DNA from: Flammeovirgaceae bacterium
GTDB lineage: Bacteria > Bacteroidota > Bacteroidia > Cytophagales > Cyclobacteriaceae
Assembly: GCA_015180985.1 (NCBI GenBank)
Contig: CP054185.1
Location: 2,975,225 to 3,039,224 of the forward strand
Direction of reading: 5' to 3'
Length of the DNA: 64,000 nt
A model generated the notes under the pieces. That model was given only the letters and a program-made list of their open reading frames with translations, was not told where the DNA came from and did no database searches. Both the position numbers and the translations under genes were made by a program. This document shows, one piece after another, positions 43,187 to 51,976 of this stretch (position 1 is the first letter of the stretch; each line of letters starts with the position of its first letter).

Positions 43187-45341
43187 AAAAATCAAAAGGA
43201 CCTTTGTAAGGCAGCACGGACAATCTGATTGCGGAATTTCATGCCTGGCATCAATATTAAAATTTCATGGTGGCTTCGCCACTTTAGACTATCTACGACA
43301 AATAAGCGGGACAACCAAATTTGGCACAAGCATGATTGGCCTCAAGGAAGCTTCTGAATCGGTTGGGTTTCAGGCAAAGGGTTTAGAAGCAACTTCCGTG
43401 GATAACCTAAAAGAATTGGCTCAGCCAGCAATATTGCATGTTTTACTTCATGGCAAGTTTCAGCACTACGTAGTATATTATGGATTTAAAGGAGAAGATA
43501 TAATAATTGGCGACCCTCAGAGTGGTATTGAAACATGGTCAAAGAGTAAACTTGATGACATGTGGCAATCAAAAGCATTAATAAAATTAACTCCGACTGA
43601 CCAAATTGAGAAAAGACGACATCAAGAAAAGAGTCTCCGATGGTTCTTAACTATTCTTAAAGAAGATTTGAACATTTTATCGTCTTCGCTGTTTCTCGGA
43701 ATTCTTATAGCACTCTTTTCAATATCAACAGCAATATTTAGCCAACAGCTAATTGACACAATACTCCCAGAAAAAAACCTATTCAAACTTACATTGGGTC
43801 TCTCCTTGTTTGCGTTGATCCTCTTTATCAAAACAGGTTTGGGTTACGTCAGAGGATTATTTCTTATCACACAAGGCAGAGAGTTCAATAAACGTTTGAT
43901 CAAACAATTTTACAATGCTCTTCTGTTTCTCCCAAAGCAATTTTTCGATTCAAAGAAAACTGGTGAATTGGTATCGAGAATGAACGATACCAACAGAATT
44001 CAAACCGTCATAGGTAATATGGTTGGGAATATTCTTGTTGAGTTATTCTTAACAATAGTGTCTGTCATTGCTATTTTTATCTATAATAGCGAATTGGGTT
44101 TTATCGTACTAACATTTATCCCATTTAGCGCGCTATTTCTTTTCTTCTTTACAAAATCCATAACATCTAATCAAAAGGAAGTTATGGTATTACAAGCTGC
44201 AAATGAAAGCAACTACATTGATTCAATTACTGGAATTTCTGAAATCAAATCGTTGAATAAGCAGTCCTTCTTTTCAGAGGTTACATCCATTATTTATGAA
44301 AATTTTCAAAATAGAATATTGCAGCTTGGGAAAATTAAGATACGATTTGGTCTTTTTCTTGAGCTTGTCAGTATCTTAATTACAGTCATATCTATTGGAT
44401 ATGCTTCACTACTAATTTTTCACGATAAACTTAAAATAGGTGAATTAGTAGCAGTAATTTCTTTAGTAGGAACAATAGTTCCAGCGTTAACAAGAACCGC
44501 TAGCTTTTATGTTCAGGTACAGGAAGCCAAAGTTGCATTTGATCGGATGAAAGAATTTACATCTCTGCAACCGGAAAATAATAATGGCAAGCGCGATAAC
44601 CTAAGCTTCGGAGAAAGCTTAATAATCAAGAATCTTAGTTTCAATTATCCTGGTAATCCCGCTCTTTTACATAATATTTCATTATCCATTAACCCTCAGA
44701 ATCTAACTGTGTTGTTGGGAGAGAGTGGTTCTGGAAAAAGCACATTGATACAATTGATTCAAAGATTTTATCTGCCGCAATCTGGAAAAATCTGCTATGG
44801 AGATTGTAACATATTAGACATTGAGTTATATGCGTACAGAGGCAAGCTTGGAGTTGTTTCACAACATACCAAATTGTTTAATAATTTCTTATTATTCAAT
44901 ATTGCACTCTCAGACGATCCAATTGAACTAGAAAACGCAAAGTCGTGGTGTGAGGCAAATGGGTTCGGTAATTACTTCAAAAATTTTCCAAGAGGCTATA
45001 TGACTTTGCTGGGTGAGGAGGGTATCAATATCTCAGGAGGGCAAAGACAGTTGGTTGCGTTTGCGAGGGCTCTTTACCATAACCCAAGTCTCTTAATAGT
45101 TGACGAAGGCACCTCTGCAATGGATAAAAATACTGAGAATTTTATTCTTGAACTGCTTCATATTAAGAAGAAGGAATTAGCGATTTTAATGGTGACACAT
45201 AAAATTAAATCAGCTCTAAGGGCCGATGTGGTTTATATTTTAGAAAAAGGGAGTATAGTTCAAAACGGTCATCCCAGAGAGTTGATAAAAAGCGATAATT
45301 TCTTTAGTGAATCATATCGTGAACTTCAATATCATTTATAA
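43173..45341 (+). CDS. Cassette C15: peptidase-containing ABC exporter (C39)
   Basis: A 722-aa bacteriocin exporter. N-terminal C39 peptidase with catalytic C20 (RQHGQSDCGISCLA), H98 (GKFQHYVVYYG) and D114 (IIIGDPQSG); six-helix ABC membrane domain (about 170-440); NBD with Walker A LLGESGSGKSTL, signature NISGGQRQLV and Walker B LLIVDEGTSA. It would cut the leader of the 39823 peptide and export it. Normal full length. Confidence 0.95.
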   Translation: MMNYKKIKRTFVRQHGQSDCGISCLASILKFHGGFATLDYLRQISGTTKFGTSMIGLKEASESVGFQAKGLEATSVDNLKELAQPAILHVLLHGKFQHYVVYYGFKGEDIIIGDPQSGIETWSKSKLDDMWQSKALIKLTPTDQIEKRRHQEKSLRWFLTILKEDLNILSSSLFLGILIALFSISTAIFSQQLIDTILPEKNLFKLTLGLSLFALILFIKTGLGYVRGLFLITQGREFNKRLIKQFYNALLFLPKQFFDSKKTGELVSRMNDTNRIQTVIGNMVGNILVELFLTIVSVIAIFIYNSELGFIVLTFIPFSALFLFFFTKSITSNQKEVMVLQAANESNYIDSITGISEIKSLNKQSFFSEVTSIIYENFQNRILQLGKIKIRFGLFLELVSILITVISIGYASLLIFHDKLKIGELVAVISLVGTIVPALTRTASFYVQVQEAKVAFDRMKEFTSLQPENNNGKRDNLSFGESLIIKNLSFNYPGNPALLHNISLSINPQNLTVLLGESGSGKSTLIQLIQRFYLPQSGKICYGDCNILDIELYAYRGKLGVVSQHTKLFNNFLLFNIALSDDPIELENAKSWCEANGFGNYFKNFPRGYMTLLGEEGINISGGQRQLVAFARALYHNPSLLIVDEGTSAMDKNTENFILELLHIKKKELAILMVTHKIKSALRADVVYILEKGSIVQNGHPRELIKSDNFFSESYRELQYHL

Positions 45342-45388
45342 CATTGACAGGGTCTTTTTCCAAACTGAAATGATTACTTTTGACAGCT

Positions 45389-45547
45389 ATGACTTTTTTA
45401 CTTTATTTCTTTTCGAAAGCAAGAAAAAATTTTGATAAGCGTCCGGGTGCAGGCATGAGGGGTGTTAAGGTTGTTTTATGGATGCTTTTTACAATTGCCG
45501 TTCTTTATTTTGTCATTTATCTTATAGCGTTTTCGCAAGTAGCATAA
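45389..45547 (+). CDS. Cassette C15: 52-aa small membrane protein, candidate immunity
   Basis: ATG 45389 opens a 52-codon frame: a basic N-terminal part (FFSKARKNFDKRPGAGMRG) and one hydrophobic helix (VVLWMLFTIAVLYFVIYLI). It is the last gene-like frame of the bacteriocin operon, 47 bp after the exporter. Small one- or two-helix proteins at this place are often immunity proteins; here that is inference from position and shape only. Confidence 0.55.
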   Translation: MTFLLYFFSKARKNFDKRPGAGMRGVKVVLWMLFTIAVLYFVIYLIAFSQVA

Positions 45548-45617
45548 GTGTTAAGTATAAGCTTTACCTCTCTGATCACTTGACCCTATAAGAAAAATTA
45601 CCGTCCCCTAAATTCCG

Positions 45618-45680
45618 CCACACACATTAAGCAAGCCGCACATGCGACACTCAATCCAAAGCTTACTTAAAGAGTGTAGC
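45618..45680. other. C15 tail hairpin
   Basis: CACAC, ATTAAG, CAAGC pairs with GCTTA, CTTAA, GTGTAG with small bulges. It starts CCACACACATT, like the tails of C3/C4/C11/C17, but with a different stem. From here to 45813 no gene is seen. Confidence 0.6.
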
Positions 45681-45813
45681 TGGTTATCCCAAGTGGACAA
45701 AGTTGTATATAATACTCCTACGCTTCAAAAAACTTTATTGTTGTTTGAGAGTTTCAAAAATAAAAGTGGACAAAGGAATATGACTTCAAAATAGATTGGG
45801 AACAAAGGCACAT

Positions 45814-45988
45814 GGCGCTAACAAAATGCTTGTGCAATGGCCGGGTTCAGAGTCGGTATTAAGTTTCGGTTTCATTAGTTACATTTATCACGGTGGACAG
45901 GTCGCAACTGGTCAGGCTTAACATTCCGCTACGCTACATTTTTAAGCCTTTCTATTCCGGCCACTGCACAAGCACAAACGTTGCCAAC
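45814..45988 (+). repeat. attC-like site C15/C16 (long class)
   Basis: GGCGCTAAC ends C15 and matches its start GTTAGCGCC 7.1 kb upstream. GCTTGTGCAATGGCCGG pairs with CCGGCCACTGCACAAGC; GGCTTAAC pairs with TTTTTAAGCC. Core AAACGTT; GTTGCCAAC starts C16. Confidence 0.9.
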
Positions 45989-46258
45989 AATTTGCGGACG
46001 ACAAATAAGACTACGCAGACTGTTGACCGTTTGACGACAACGACTCGTTTCCGCTGACAACGTTTGTAGAATTAACAACTAAGGTGTCGTGCGACAGCAC
46101 GACATTTTTTTTATCCGCGCGACAGCGCGAAGTTTTGAAAACTGACGACAAATCGACTCCGGTCGACAATGAATACTTAAATATGGCCATTTTGCTTCGT
46201 GACTTCCATTCCGGTCGACACGAAACGGTCGACACCAACGTGACGGACGAAGCAAACT
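45989..46258. other. ORF-less cassette C16
   Basis: 403-bp cassette with no convincing gene. It contains two hairpins with the same GACA loop: the terminator at 46085-46104 and CGCGC-GACA-GCGCG at about 46116-46129, and two GGTCGACA copies (46162, 46214). GACA is repeated many times on the plus strand. May express a small RNA or act as a transcription block. Confidence 0.6.
46085..46112 (+). terminator. Rho-independent terminator in cassette C16
   Basis: Perfect 8-bp stem TGTCGTGC (46085-46092), loop GACA, GCACGACA (46097-46104), followed directly by eight T (46105-46112). It would stop plus-strand transcription coming from C15 before C17. Confidence 0.85.
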
Positions 46259-46391
46259 GTTGGCAACAACAAGTTTGTGCAACGGCTGTTTGACGACTAA
46301 TATTTTCATTATTTTTACTCTACAAAGTTTAGTCACGTGGGAGAAAGACTGTTTCACTAACAGCCGATGCACAAACTCAAACGTTGGCAGT
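46259..46391 (+). repeat. attC-like site C16/C17
   Basis: GTTGGCAAC ends C16 (start GTTGCCAAC). AGTTTGTGCAACGGCTGTT pairs with AACAGCCGATGCACAAACT. Core AAACGTT; GTTGGCAGT starts C17. The same palindrome type recurs at C23/C24. Confidence 0.9.
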
Positions 46392-46829
46392 AATAGGGCC
46401 CGGACAATTTGGTCATCTAACGGCTGACACCAGTAACAAAGATTTCCCACGAGTGAATGGCTTCGAGTCAACTTGGACTTTAAGAAATTTAAAACGTGGG
46501 ACAAATTAAAAAGTAATACAGCCGGCCCTTCGCATTTTTAAGAAGATTATGCTTCGACTTGCCCCGCACATTTGGCACATGCCATAGCCGCGCAAACCCA
46601 TCGCGACACCAAAGCTATGGCAAGAGCCAAATTTGCTAACGCGCCCACTTAATACTATGAATACTTTTCGCATCTGCTATCTTGGCGATAAATCAGAAAA
46701 TTTCAACGTATAGGACTTGTAGAAAATTTATGCTTTTATTAATTTCAAAACGTCCGGAGTATCTCTCAATCCTAAAAAAGGTACACAACCAAATTACCGG
46801 TTTAGGTGTCAAAGTAGGAGGTAGGCATT
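46392..46829 (+). other. C17 leader: conserved non-coding segment with hairpin
   Basis: Shares TAGGGCCCGGACAA, AACAAAGATTTCCCACG, ATACAGCC and the hairpin (46571-46631) with C3/C4/C11, although C17 carries no restriction genes. Then 198 bp of unshared sequence lead to the next gene, with a strong ribosome site AGGAGG at 46816-46821. Confidence 0.7.
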
Positions 46830-47831
46830 ATGCTGAGAGTCTTTTCAACCATATTAATCATTGTGATTCTTGGTCTTTTCAGCTGTGAAAATGACGATAA
46901 TCTAATATTTCCGAAGTGCCCACCATATGATATTGTCCCCACCTCTCCATATGACGACCCAATATGGCATCCAAATGGACAACTTATTGGATTCAACCAC
47001 AGGCCTATCAAAGAAATACAATATACTAATGGGTATGAGTGCCCTCGTCAGGCAATCTATATTTATAAAGAAGACTCTGTAGGATTTTGGTTGATCAATT
47101 CCGATGGAACTGGTAAACGAAGAGCACTGCCGTTTTTTTTGCATAACCCCGACTGGAGCCCTGACGGAAACTGGATAGCATTTATGAACGGAGCACAAAT
47201 TTTCAAAATGCCATTTGACGGAGCAAATTTCGATACAACGGCTATTGAGCAGCTCACATTTGAGGGCCGGAATTTCTTTCCAGCATGGAGTCCCGATGGG
47301 GAATTTATTGCTTATGACAATACCAATTGCGGAAGCGCCTCAACCCCCATACCCCCCAATAGTTGTGGTGTATTGATAATGGGTGCCGATGGAAGTAACA
47401 AAAGATTTGTAGGAAAAGGGCGAGTTCCTTATTGGAGGGATGATAGCAATTATTTATTTACATACGGAACGAGGTATAACATACATCAAGCCACATCAGA
47501 AATCTTTTTTGACCCCAAAGAAAACAATATTTCCTTTTACCCACGTGTAAGATTCAACCCGCAGGGTACAAAAATTGCGTTTATCGGCAACTACACAAAT
47601 ACCTCTACTCAATTCGCTAAGCTCTTCACAATTACACCGGACGGTTCTGATTTGAAGACAGTAAGTAATAACAACATAATGAATTTCTCATGGGCGCCAG
47701 ACGGAAGGATTGTGTACCTGAATTTTGATTATATGAGAATAGATAACGAAAAGGGCACTCTTTGGATAATGGACGCTAACGGAAAAAATCAATTTCAACT
47801 AACCCGAAATAATTTTATAATGAGTTATTAA
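46830..47831 (+). CDS. Cassette C17: PD40/TolB-type beta-propeller lipoprotein
   Basis: A 333-aa protein with a lipoprotein signal (MLRVFSTILIIVILGLFSCE). Repeated PD40 units with the W-S-P-D-G core (DPIWHPNGQLIGF, PDWSPDGNWIAFM, PAWSPDGEFIAYD, RVRFNPQGTKIAFI, FSWAPDGRIVYL) build a TolB-like propeller. Likely on the cell surface or in the periplasm, binding a partner. Preceded by AGGAGG at a good distance. The subtilase follows after 20 bp. Confidence 0.85.
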   Translation: MLRVFSTILIIVILGLFSCENDDNLIFPKCPPYDIVPTSPYDDPIWHPNGQLIGFNHRPIKEIQYTNGYECPRQAIYIYKEDSVGFWLINSDGTGKRRALPFFLHNPDWSPDGNWIAFMNGAQIFKMPFDGANFDTTAIEQLTFEGRNFFPAWSPDGEFIAYDNTNCGSASTPIPPNSCGVLIMGADGSNKRFVGKGRVPYWRDDSNYLFTYGTRYNIHQATSEIFFDPKENNISFYPRVRFNPQGTKIAFIGNYTNTSTQFAKLFTITPDGSDLKTVSNNNIMNFSWAPDGRIVYLNFDYMRIDNEKGTLWIMDANGKNQFQLTRNNFIMSY

Positions 47832-47851
47832 CACCTTTAACCCTAAACGCC

Positions 47852-50386
47852 ATGAAAAAGCTGATAATCTTTACACTATTTATGCTTCAGGTATGGATTG
47901 CTACAGCACAACGGAATCCCCAAAAGGAAATTTTGGTCTTCTTTACCGAAGGTGCGGCTCTGGAAACAAAAATACAGAATGATAAGACTATCACTCTGCC
48001 GGTTTTTAGCTCGGAAATATTGAAGCAGAATTTATTACGTCTTGGGTTAACCGAAAGTTCATTTGAGCCAGCTAATCCACGATTCGTTGAAGCCGACACG
48101 CTAAAAGTACTTGCAGATGGTACAAGACTACAGCAATTGAATATGACAAAACTGTTTCGACTGCGAGTTGATGATGATGATGCGCGTAATACACTCATCA
48201 AAGAGTTGAATAAAATTCCTGAAGTTCTATATGCTGAGCAAAATGGTACGGTTACCCCTTACCTTATTCCAAGCGATGACCGGTTTAATGAACAGTGGGG
48301 ATTAAGGAACACAATATTCCCGGGGAGAGATATTCACGCAGAACAAGCGTGGGATATATTCACGGGTAATCCCACCAACATCATAGCTATTGTTGATGGT
48401 GGTGTCGATGTCAATCACGAAGATTTGAATGAAAAGGTGACAGGTGGCGATACCGGGTTCGGATGGGATGGGCATGGTATTCACGTAGCAGGAATTGCAG
48501 CTGCTGAATCAAATAATGGGCAGGGCGTTTCAGGTGTTGACTGGAATGCTCAAATCCATCCTCAGCGCATCGACAACGTACAGGATGATGTTGACACTTA
48601 TAATGCTATTGTGGACGCAGTTAATTTTTCTCCCAATGTTCATGTGCTAAATCACAGTTGGGGGCTTACCTTTCCGGACGAGTCTCCCGGACGAAACTCC
48701 ATTACTGTACGTCAAGCATTTGCCCTGGCTTACAAAGCGAACCGTACATCAGTTGTGGCTATGGGCAATCATCAGCAAACCAATCCAGGCGTAGTTGCTT
48801 TTCCAGCCGGTTTTGATAATGTAATCGCTGTTGGCGCTTCAAATATTCAGGATGTGGTTGCTGGCTTTTCGGCAAGGGGAAATCATATTGATGTTGCTGC
48901 CCCGGGAGTGACAATTTTATCAACGTTTACAGCAGGTGGTTACGGCAATAACTCTGGAACTTCGATGGCAACACCTCATGTTTCTGGTATCGCATCATTA
49001 TTAAAGGGGTTTAACGCTAATCTGTCGAACGATGATATTGAAAATATTATTCGACTCAGTGCTGACGATCTTGACAATCCCGGAGCTGGTGACGGAACTA
49101 CCCCTGGATTTGACCAGAGTAGTGGAGCAGGACGAGTGAATGCAGAAAGAGCTTTGGGGTTTTTGGTCGCACCATTTTCTTTGAACAGATTGAGTTCGCA
49201 AGGCGGTGCAACTTTTGGTTCGCCAACCAATTATTATAATGTACTATTTCTAACAGCAGCAGGGCTAAGTTCTGCCTGGTATTCTGTACAACGGTATGAG
49301 GTTCGTAAATCAGTAACTTTTCCTCAGTCATATTGTCAATTTGTGGGCGCATGGGGTCGTGGAGTTGGTACTACGGGTTGGAGTGTTGCAAATCCAAACT
49401 ATGGTGAGGGCTTCTGCGAGGTTGTGCCCGGAACGCTTACAAGCACTGGTGCAGTATTAAGAACTTACGTGTATAAAGTTTATACAATCTTAGGTCAATA
49501 TGTAGGGTGGTATCCAACCAGCCCGGGTAATGTTACTTTTCAATACTCCGTACTCGGTATCCCTAATCCCAACGCAGGGATATCAGGGCCATCTCTTGTT
49601 TGTGATAATGGTCAATACAGTTTTCAAACTATGCCGCAAGGAGCAACTGGTATCTATTGGCAATCAAATAATCCTACCAATTTTCCAATTAACTCAAATG
49701 GTCTTGCCACACGCGTTGGTGGTTTTAATGGTGGTGTTTCTATTTGGGGTACCTATCTTGGTGGTGTTTGTAATGGGGTAACCATGACAAAGCCAGTACA
49801 TGTCGGATTACCTACTGGTCAGATTTCGGGACCTTCAACAGTTTATCCTGGTCAGGTTTATACGTATAACGGAACATTTCATGATGGAACCTATGCATTT
49901 GAGTGGAGCGTAAATGGAGGTGGAAGCATATTTGCAGGCGGCTCTCCCAATAATTGGGTGAGCATTTATTGGAACACAGATGGTTCCGTTGACTTACAAA
50001 CTACCAACCAGTGTGGCACAACCTATTCAAGTTTAAATGTAACAGTATCATCAGAGGGGGGGTGTGACCCTTGCCAGAGAAAACGATCAGAAGATCATAC
50101 TGGAAATTTGGCTGATGAGAGTTTAGAAGAAGAGAATATCTCAGGCATATTAGCCGCTTATCCAAATCCATCTGATGATATCTTTACTGTCAGGTTCAAT
50201 AATGAGTTAGAGATAAGTAAACCTATAAGCATAACTATATTCGATATAAAAGGTCAACCAATAAAATTGCTGTCTACCGACAAGAAAAAATTTACTTTCA
50301 GTTTGAGTGAATATCCAACAGGACTTTATTATCTGAGAGCAGATCTTCTTGACAAAAGAGCATTCGTTAAGCTTATCCGAAAGTAA
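47852..50386 (+). CDS. Cassette C17: secreted subtilisin-like protease with T9SS sorting domain
   Basis: An 844-aa S8 peptidase. Signal peptide MKKLIIFTLFMLQVWIATAQ; inhibitor-like propeptide (about 25-130); catalytic domain with Asp in AIVDGGVDVNHED, His in GHGIHVAGIAA and Ser in NNSGTSMATPHVSG; several Ig/PKD-like modules (about 430-760); C-terminal type A sorting domain (LAAYPNPSDDIFTVRF ... PTGLYYLRADLL ... KLIRK). Needs the host type IX secretion system, so this cassette works only in Bacteroidota carrying one. Substrate unknown. Confidence 0.93.
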   Translation: MKKLIIFTLFMLQVWIATAQRNPQKEILVFFTEGAALETKIQNDKTITLPVFSSEILKQNLLRLGLTESSFEPANPRFVEADTLKVLADGTRLQQLNMTKLFRLRVDDDDARNTLIKELNKIPEVLYAEQNGTVTPYLIPSDDRFNEQWGLRNTIFPGRDIHAEQAWDIFTGNPTNIIAIVDGGVDVNHEDLNEKVTGGDTGFGWDGHGIHVAGIAAAESNNGQGVSGVDWNAQIHPQRIDNVQDDVDTYNAIVDAVNFSPNVHVLNHSWGLTFPDESPGRNSITVRQAFALAYKANRTSVVAMGNHQQTNPGVVAFPAGFDNVIAVGASNIQDVVAGFSARGNHIDVAAPGVTILSTFTAGGYGNNSGTSMATPHVSGIASLLKGFNANLSNDDIENIIRLSADDLDNPGAGDGTTPGFDQSSGAGRVNAERALGFLVAPFSLNRLSSQGGATFGSPTNYYNVLFLTAAGLSSAWYSVQRYEVRKSVTFPQSYCQFVGAWGRGVGTTGWSVANPNYGEGFCEVVPGTLTSTGAVLRTYVYKVYTILGQYVGWYPTSPGNVTFQYSVLGIPNPNAGISGPSLVCDNGQYSFQTMPQGATGIYWQSNNPTNFPINSNGLATRVGGFNGGVSIWGTYLGGVCNGVTMTKPVHVGLPTGQISGPSTVYPGQVYTYNGTFHDGTYAFEWSVNGGGSIFAGGSPNNWVSIYWNTDGSVDLQTTNQCGTTYSSLNVTVSSEGGCDPCQRKRSEDHTGNLADESLEEENISGILAAYPNPSDDIFTVRFNNELEISKPISITIFDIKGQPIKLLSTDKKKFTFSLSEYPTGLYYLRADLLDKRAFVKLIRK

Positions 50387-50401
50387 TTTGTCTTACCAAC
50401 T

Positions 50402-50592
50402 CGCACACACATTGCCTGGCCGCACATTCAGTCCACAACCAAAGCCAGTCAATAAGTGTGCTCAGTGCAGTGTAAGTGGACAAAGTAGAAATGAAAAATG
50501 TCCCATCGCACGACTGACAAATAAAGCTTGGTGTAAGATTAACGTGTGACAAAAGACAAGGCTACGAATAAAATTTAGAGTAGGGCCCTACT
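50402..50592 (+). other. C17 tail: conserved non-coding segment with hairpin
   Basis: Starts CGCACACACATTGCC; hairpin 50406-50460 (CACAC/ATTG/CTGGC with GCCAG/CAAT/GTGTG). Ends AGTAGGGCCCTACT before the attC box. More diverged than the C3/C4/C11 tails. Confidence 0.72.
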
Positions 50593-50770
50593 ACTGCCAA
50601 CAATATGCATGTGACCATAGCGGGGGCTAGGTGTTGCGTTATAGTTTTTGTTTATTAATTTCGCTCACCCACGTGGGACAGGTCGCAGCAGGTCGGCTTT
50701 GCCATTCCCTACGGTCATTTGGCAAAGCCTCCTAAACCCCGCTACGGCACATGCACAAACGTTAGGCGGC
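50593..50770 (+). repeat. attC-like site C17/C18 (long class)
   Basis: ACTGCCAAC ends C17 (start GTTGGCAGT). TGCATGTGACCATAGCGGGG pairs with CCCCGCTACGGCACATGCA; GGCTTTGCCA pairs with TGGCAAAGCC. Core AAACGTT; GTTAGGCGG starts C18. Confidence 0.9.
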
Positions 50771-50840
50771 ATACTGGACAGACCTAAAAAAGTTATGTAA
50801 TTTTATAATATTCGACATATAAGCATAAAACCTCATAGAC

Positions 50841-51356
50841 ATGAAAACAAAATCAATTTTAACAATGCTCCTGCTGACTTTGACGACATTCATTTTCGGC
50901 CAAACAAATCAATTAGACTCTAACGGAAAAAAAGATGGTAAATGGATAGTCTATCTTGACAAAGACTGGAAAAAAGTTGACGACAGCACTAAAGCAATTT
51001 ATCACCGTTACACTTATTTTGACCACGGGACAAATATTTATCCAATGGGGCCATGTGGCGGAAAAGGTTACAAATTAGAGGGCGACACAAAAAACAAAAT
51101 ACTTAATGGTGAATACAAGTGGTATGACGCAAAAGGAAAATTAAGTTCCGTTCACGTTTTTAAAGACGGTGAATACATTTCTTGCAAAGAATATTTTCCA
51201 ACAGGTGAATTAAGTCAACATTTTGACTATACAAAAAAGTGTGAAGGACAACCACACGGTTGGACAGTTTATATTTACGACAAAAAAGGAAATTTAACTT
51301 TGACATCCCCTACTTGTAAGGACAAAAATGGTAATTGGCCAAAAATGCGTGGTTAG
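50841..51356 (+). CDS. Cassette C18: exported MORN-like repeat protein
   Basis: A 171-aa protein with a signal peptide (MKTKSILTMLLLTLTTFIFG) and MORN/YwqK-type units: LDSNGKKDGKWIVYLD, LNGEYKWYDAKGKLSSVHVF, KDGEYISCKEYFPTGELSQH, GQPHGWTVYIYDKKGNL. Function unknown. ATG 50841 lies 80 bp after the cassette start. Confidence 0.72.
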   Translation: MKTKSILTMLLLTLTTFIFGQTNQLDSNGKKDGKWIVYLDKDWKKVDDSTKAIYHRYTYFDHGTNIYPMGPCGGKGYKLEGDTKNKILNGEYKWYDAKGKLSSVHVFKDGEYISCKEYFPTGELSQHFDYTKKCEGQPHGWTVYIYDKKGNLTLTSPTCKDKNGNWPKMRG

Positions 51357-51368
51357 ACAAAAGTACGC

Positions 51369-51503
51369 CCGCCTAACACGGGTTTTGCGTTAGTGGGCGG
51401 ACAGTGCATATAGAAACATTTGAGCAATAAATAAACTTTGGTGCTGGCAGACAGTTTACGGTTTCAAAAGCCCACCAACGCAAAGCCCGAAAACGTTAGT
51501 GGC
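51369..51503 (+). repeat. attC-like site C18/C19
   Basis: CCGCCTAAC ends C18 (start GTTAGGCGG). GGGTTTTGCGTTAGTGGGC pairs with GCCCACCAACGCAAAGCCC. Core AAACGTT; GTTAGTGGC starts C19 (same 9 bases as C12). Confidence 0.9.
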
Positions 51504-51519
51504 AAGGCTATGACGACAC

Positions 51520-51547
51520 AACCCGACAGACAAATCGGGTTCTTTTT
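51520..51547 (+). terminator. Terminator at the entrance of the mercury cassette C19
   Basis: AACCCGA (51520-51526), 8-nt loop, TCGGGTT (51535-51541), then CTTTTT. It lies between the recombination site and the cassette's own promoter, so it would block read-through from upstream cassettes. Confidence 0.75.
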
Positions 51548-51560
51548 GACATTTCATATT

Positions 51561-51597
51561 TTAGCAATTGCTTAAATAAACAAATTAACTATCTTTG
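51561..51597 (+). promoter_or_regulatory. Promoter with overlapping palindromic operator for the ArsR-merTP operon
   Basis: TTG at 51568-51570, 19-bp spacer and TATCTTTG at 51590-51597 match the Bacteroidota consensus. The palindrome AGCAATTGCT (51563-51572) overlaps the -33 element and could be the ArsR operator. The -7 box ends 4 bp before the ATG at 51602, so the transcript would be leaderless or nearly so. Confidence 0.65.
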
Positions 51598-51601
51598 CTC
51601 A

Positions 51602-51976
51602 ATGGACAATAATTCTTGCATACGACAACAAGCAGACATTAAACAAATAAATCGCTGTAAAGACCGAGTTTCAGAACTCAACGGCTCGTTTGACTATTTA
51701 TCGAACGGACTTGAATTAGCGGGAAACAACGTAAGACTCAAAATTCTGTTTCTGCTCTATGAAGAAAAACGACTTTGTGTCTGTGATATAAGCGACATTC
51801 TTGGAATGACAATTTCAGCAGTTTCACAACACTTGCGAAAACTAAAAGACAGAAAACTAATTGAAACAGAAAGAGAAGCTCAAACCATTTTTTACTCATT
51901 GACAAAAGAGTATGAAAAAATGCTGAGACCGTTTTTCAAAATACTTGACGAGAATAAAATATTAGAAACAATATGA
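51602..51976 (+). CDS. Cassette C19: ArsR/SmtB-family metal-responsive repressor
   Basis: A 124-aa winged-helix repressor: GNNVRLKILFLLYEEKRLCV, then CDISDILGMTISAVSQHLRK as recognition helix and ETEREAQTIFYSLTKEYEKM. The metal-site Cys pair is likely in LCVCDIS (family ELCVCDL site), with another Cys near the N-terminus (NNSCIRQQ, INRCKD). It would release the promoter when Hg(II) or a similar thiophilic metal binds. It overlaps merTP by 4 bp. Confidence 0.92.
   Translation: MDNNSCIRQQADIKQINRCKDRVSELNGSFDYLSNGLELAGNNVRLKILFLLYEEKRLCVCDISDILGMTISAVSQHLRKLKDRKLIETEREAQTIFYSLTKEYEKMLRPFFKILDENKILETI

Noticed and set aside
46084..46293. 69-aa ORF in cassette C16
   Set aside because: It starts on the terminator stem and ends inside the attC-like arm, with no family-like pattern.
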